A DNA stretch of 64,000 nucleotides from Sulfolobales archaeon (GTDB lineage: Archaea; Thermoproteota; Thermoprotei_A; Sulfolobales; NBVN01), in the NCBI GenBank assembly GCA_026413885.1, contig JAOAKA010000001.1:178762-242761 (forward strand), written 5' to 3'. Under the pieces are notes generated by a model. It had not been told where the DNA came from and did not search any database. It was given only the letters and a program-made list of their open reading frames with translations. This document shows, piece after piece, positions 62,270-64,000 of the stretch (positions are counted from its first letter, which is position 1; each line of letters opens with the position of its first letter). The position numbers were made by a program, and so were the translations under genes.

Positions 62270-62857
62270 CTACATCCAACTCCAACATGAAATTGATTCA
62301 CAGTTTTCTAAAATCCACTTAGATAGAGCTTTAAACGCTAAAGCTCTATGAGATACCGTGTTTTTCTCTTCTAGACTCATTTCCGCGAAAGTTCTGCTGT
62401 GGCCGTTGGGGATGAATATCGGGTCGAAACCAAAGCCTCCGAAACCTCTCGGTTCTTCAGATATTACTCCCTTAACTTCTCCACTAAAGAGCTTCACACC
62501 GTTGAGTGTTGGAGCTGCTAGAGCTATTACTGACTTAAAGAAAGCTTCTCTATCTTTAATTCCATTCATAAGCTTCAGTATACCTGATATACCGATCGTT
62601 TTATATACGTAACTAGATAACGCACCTGGAAACATATTTAAGTGTTTTATATATAATCCCGAATCTTCAACAATTACCGGTTTCTTCGTAATTATATACG
62701 CTATAGCTACTGAGTAGAGAGCAATTTCTGTAAGACTCTCAGACTGTATTTCAACCTTAGGAATATCTATGGAGGCTAACTCGATCTGGTACGCCTTAGC
62801 TAACTGACTTAACTCTCTTATCTTCCCCGGATTCCTGGAGATTAGGTATAGCTTCAT
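62270..62857 (-). CDS. XTP/dITP pyrophosphatase (HAM1/RdgB)
   Basis: The 195 residues match the nucleotide-sanitising family that removes xanthine and hypoxanthine nucleotides. Motifs are ISRNPGKIRELSQL (substrate loop), VEDSGLYIKHL, FPGALSSYV, GFGGFGFDPIFIP and the late SHRALAFKAL. The first motif reads SRNPGK where most have TGNxxK, but the key lysine is kept. Single gene. Confidence 0.94.
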   Translation of the reverse strand: MKLYLISRNPGKIRELSQLAKAYQIELASIDIPKVEIQSESLTEIALYSVAIAYIITKKPVIVEDSGLYIKHLNMFPGALSSYVYKTIGISGILKLMNGIKDREAFFKSVIALAAPTLNGVKLFSGEVKGVISEEPRGFGGFGFDPIFIPNGHSRTFAEMSLEEKNTVSHRALAFKALSKWILENCESISCWSWM

Positions 62858-63054
62858 CTAAGTTCCACCAACATCTATAGTAAAGTCTAGCTCTTCAAGA
62901 TAATGTTTTATTGCTGATTAAGTTATAAATACTCTGAGTATAATAAATGATACTGTATTTACTAACGCTGGTCACCGATTTTCTCGATGAATAGCACAGC
63001 TGTTTAAGTAAGAATGCTTTTAAGTATTGAAAACTACTCAAATGAGGGATATGA

Positions 63055-63357
63055 TTGGAGAAGAAGAAAGAGACTTCAGAATCTAACGAAGGCGATAGAG
63101 ACTTTAAGTTAGACTTAGACTTTAAGGTGGTTTATGAGGACCAGGAAGTGCTTGTAATTAGAGCACCTACAGAAGACGAACTTGTAGACATAATACTCAA
63201 ACTCCTGAATATCAAGCCGATGAACATTAAAGAGATACACCAATACCTCCCCGGAATTGCGAGTGAAGACAAAATCAGGAAGACTCTAACTAAACTAGTT
63301 AATGAAGGAAAGGTATACGTACTTGAAGACGGACGCTTTATAGTTGTTGGAAGATAA
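63055..63357 (+). CDS. Small winged-helix-like hypothetical protein, 100 aa
   Basis: A charged N-terminus (KKKETSESNEGDRDFK) is followed by a compact winged-helix-like unit: VDIILKLLNIKPMNIKEIHQ, SEDKIRKTLTKLVNEGKV, VLEDGRFIVVGR. It could be a DNA-binding or RNA polymerase-associated factor. TTG 63055 follows GAGGG and a TATA element at 63019-63028. The next gene begins 18 bases later on the same strand. Confidence 0.7.
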   Translation: MEKKKETSESNEGDRDFKLDLDFKVVYEDQEVLVIRAPTEDELVDIILKLLNIKPMNIKEIHQYLPGIASEDKIRKTLTKLVNEGKVYVLEDGRFIVVGR

Positions 63358-63375
63358 TCTATTTAGGTGTAGCCT

Positions 63376-63681
63376 TTGTCCGAACAACAATCACATTCAC
63401 AAAGTAGTGCTTCAAAGCAACTTACCGATAAGGCGAAATGGATTGAGAAAATTGTAAAATCAGCTAAGCAATCCTATAAGCTCTGTCCGTATTTCGATAA
63501 GAAAACGAACTCGTGCTTTGTTAAAATGATGAAATCTCAGAAAAAAGCTAAGTGTGATAGAGAGGGTAAGTTTGATACTTGCCCGGTGTTTGCTGAATTC
63601 ATTGGTGAACAATACGATAGATTAATTACTCTGCATAGAGTATTACCGCAAGACTTTAGAGATCTTCAACTCGCAATCTAG
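63376..63681 (+). CDS. Small four-cysteine hypothetical protein, 101 aa
   Basis: Four cysteines (KLCPYF, NSCFVKM, AKCDREG, DTCPVF) in about 35 residues suggest one zinc or iron-sulfur site flanked by helices. The N-terminus is low-complexity (SEQQSHSQSSASK). No family name is known to me. It is probably co-transcribed with the winged-helix-like gene before it. It starts at TTG 63376. Confidence 0.68.
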   Translation: MSEQQSHSQSSASKQLTDKAKWIEKIVKSAKQSYKLCPYFDKKTNSCFVKMMKSQKKAKCDREGKFDTCPVFAEFIGEQYDRLITLHRVLPQDFRDLQLAI

Positions 63682-63800
63682 ACCTCCAAGATAGTCAACA
63701 CTAATTGCTGAAGACCTCCGCAAATGCATTCAATTTATAATCTTGAAAAACCTATGAGAGTTAGAGCCTACTTCGTGATGAAAAGAGGGTCTGGTGATTT

Positions 63801-64000
63801 ATGAACGCTGCTGGAAATGCTGATTCAGGCGGAAACACTTACTTACAGATCTTCTTAACTCTGATAGCCTGGCTATCTATATGTGCTTCAATACTGTCTA
63901 CAAACGTGCTTAGCCGCTACGGATATATTGAAGGTAGACTCCTGTATGATGCTGCCTCTATAAGTTCTTTCATAGTGTTTATAGGAATGTTCATAGCAGT
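63801..64000 (+). CDS. Membrane protein, N-terminal part (runs off right edge)
   Basis: From ATG 63801 the frame stays open to the window end (66 codons). It encodes a polar start (NAAGNADSGG), a membrane helix (FLTLIAWLSICASILS), a short loop and the beginning of a second helix (SFIVFIGMFIAV). A GGTGATT ribosome site precedes the ATG by a few bases, and a TTTATAATC promoter element lies at 63733-63741. Too little is seen to name it. Confidence 0.65.
   Translation, partial: MNAAGNADSGGNTYLQIFLTLIAWLSICASILSTNVLSRYGYIEGRLLYDAASISSFIVFIGMFIA

Noticed and set aside
63775-63823. C/D box-like pattern GTGATGA ... CTGA
   Set aside because: The inner boxes do not fit. The region overlaps the ribosome site and first codons of the membrane protein gene, which explains the GTGAT-type motifs.
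1-64000. CRISPR arrays, insertion sequences, integrases or a replication origin
   Set aside because: No regularly spaced repeats, transposase-like frames, tRNA-flanking attachment duplications or Cdc6/Orc gene were seen.

Overview
This window is chromosomal DNA from a hyperthermophilic archaeon of the Thermoproteota (Crenarchaeota). The information-processing genes are archaeal: GINS-MCM, Nop5-fibrillarin, Hjc, Hel308, Alba, aIF2-gamma, aIF5B, L12/P1, S25e, the exosome-SBDS-proteasome set and the thermosome. There is an archaeal SRP RNA, and two of three tRNA genes carry introns. Lipids run through the archaeal mevalonate branch (isopentenyl phosphate kinase plus type 2 isomerase). S25e and a GINS gene joined to mcm favour the crenarchaeal side. 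The order is less sure; Desulfurococcales-like is my guess. Start codons mix ATG, GTG and TTG. Some genes have Shine-Dalgarno sites, while others look leaderless with a TATA box about 26 bases upstream.

Layout. 1-4.1 kb holds mcm (partial), gins23, flpA, nop5 and hjc. 4.3-4.6 kb is the SRP RNA. 4.8-7.8 kb has two ion-transport genes (TrkH and a sodium-pump decarboxylase beta subunit), then tRNA-Ile. 8.2-10.4 kb is a stomatin/NfeD protease pair. 10.7-16.6 kb has Alba, Hel308, and a run of a PRTase-type regulator, a CitG-like protein, a phosphoesterase and an NAD-kinase-like protein. 16.7-19.1 kb has a PIN protein, aIF2-gamma and an FKBP. After tRNA-Ser, 19.7-23.5 kb is the exosome/SBDS/proteasome operon. 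23.6-28.5 kb is a complete branched-chain amino-acid type ABC transporter with a divergent promoter. 29-38 kb has aIF5B, a metallo-beta-lactamase protein, a lipid headgroup transferase, a multidomain PAPS-reductase-like protein, a CinA-like protein, a TldD homologue and a prolidase. 38.3-43.4 kb has tRNA-Pro overlapping a MeaB-type GTPase, then threonine synthase, L12, Lrp, IPK and IDI-2.

43.6-47.2 kb is the least familiar part. It encodes an HTH protein with a decayed phosphoribosyltransferase fold, a small orphan, a decayed FAD-oxidoreductase-like protein, a ribbon-helix-helix protein, two zinc-finger proteins and an orphan helical protein. 47.3-50.8 kb returns to metabolism (S9 peptidase, GAPDH, phosphodiesterase). 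50.9-54.6 kb is an operon of three consecutive four-CBS-domain proteins plus an AmmeMemoRadiSam-type radical SAM enzyme. The gap at 54.6-55.1 kb contains one convincing and one tentative C/D box guide RNA. 55-63.7 kb has MetAP, AcdA, S25e, Trm1, thermosome, a beta-CASP-like protein, XTP pyrophosphatase and two small orphan proteins, and a membrane protein runs off the right end.

I saw no CRISPR array, insertion sequence or integrase. The best candidates for undescribed biology are the triple-CBS/radical-SAM operon, the 43.6-47.2 kb cluster with its decayed enzyme folds, the PRTase-regulator/CitG/NAD-kinase run, and several unannotated small RNAs.
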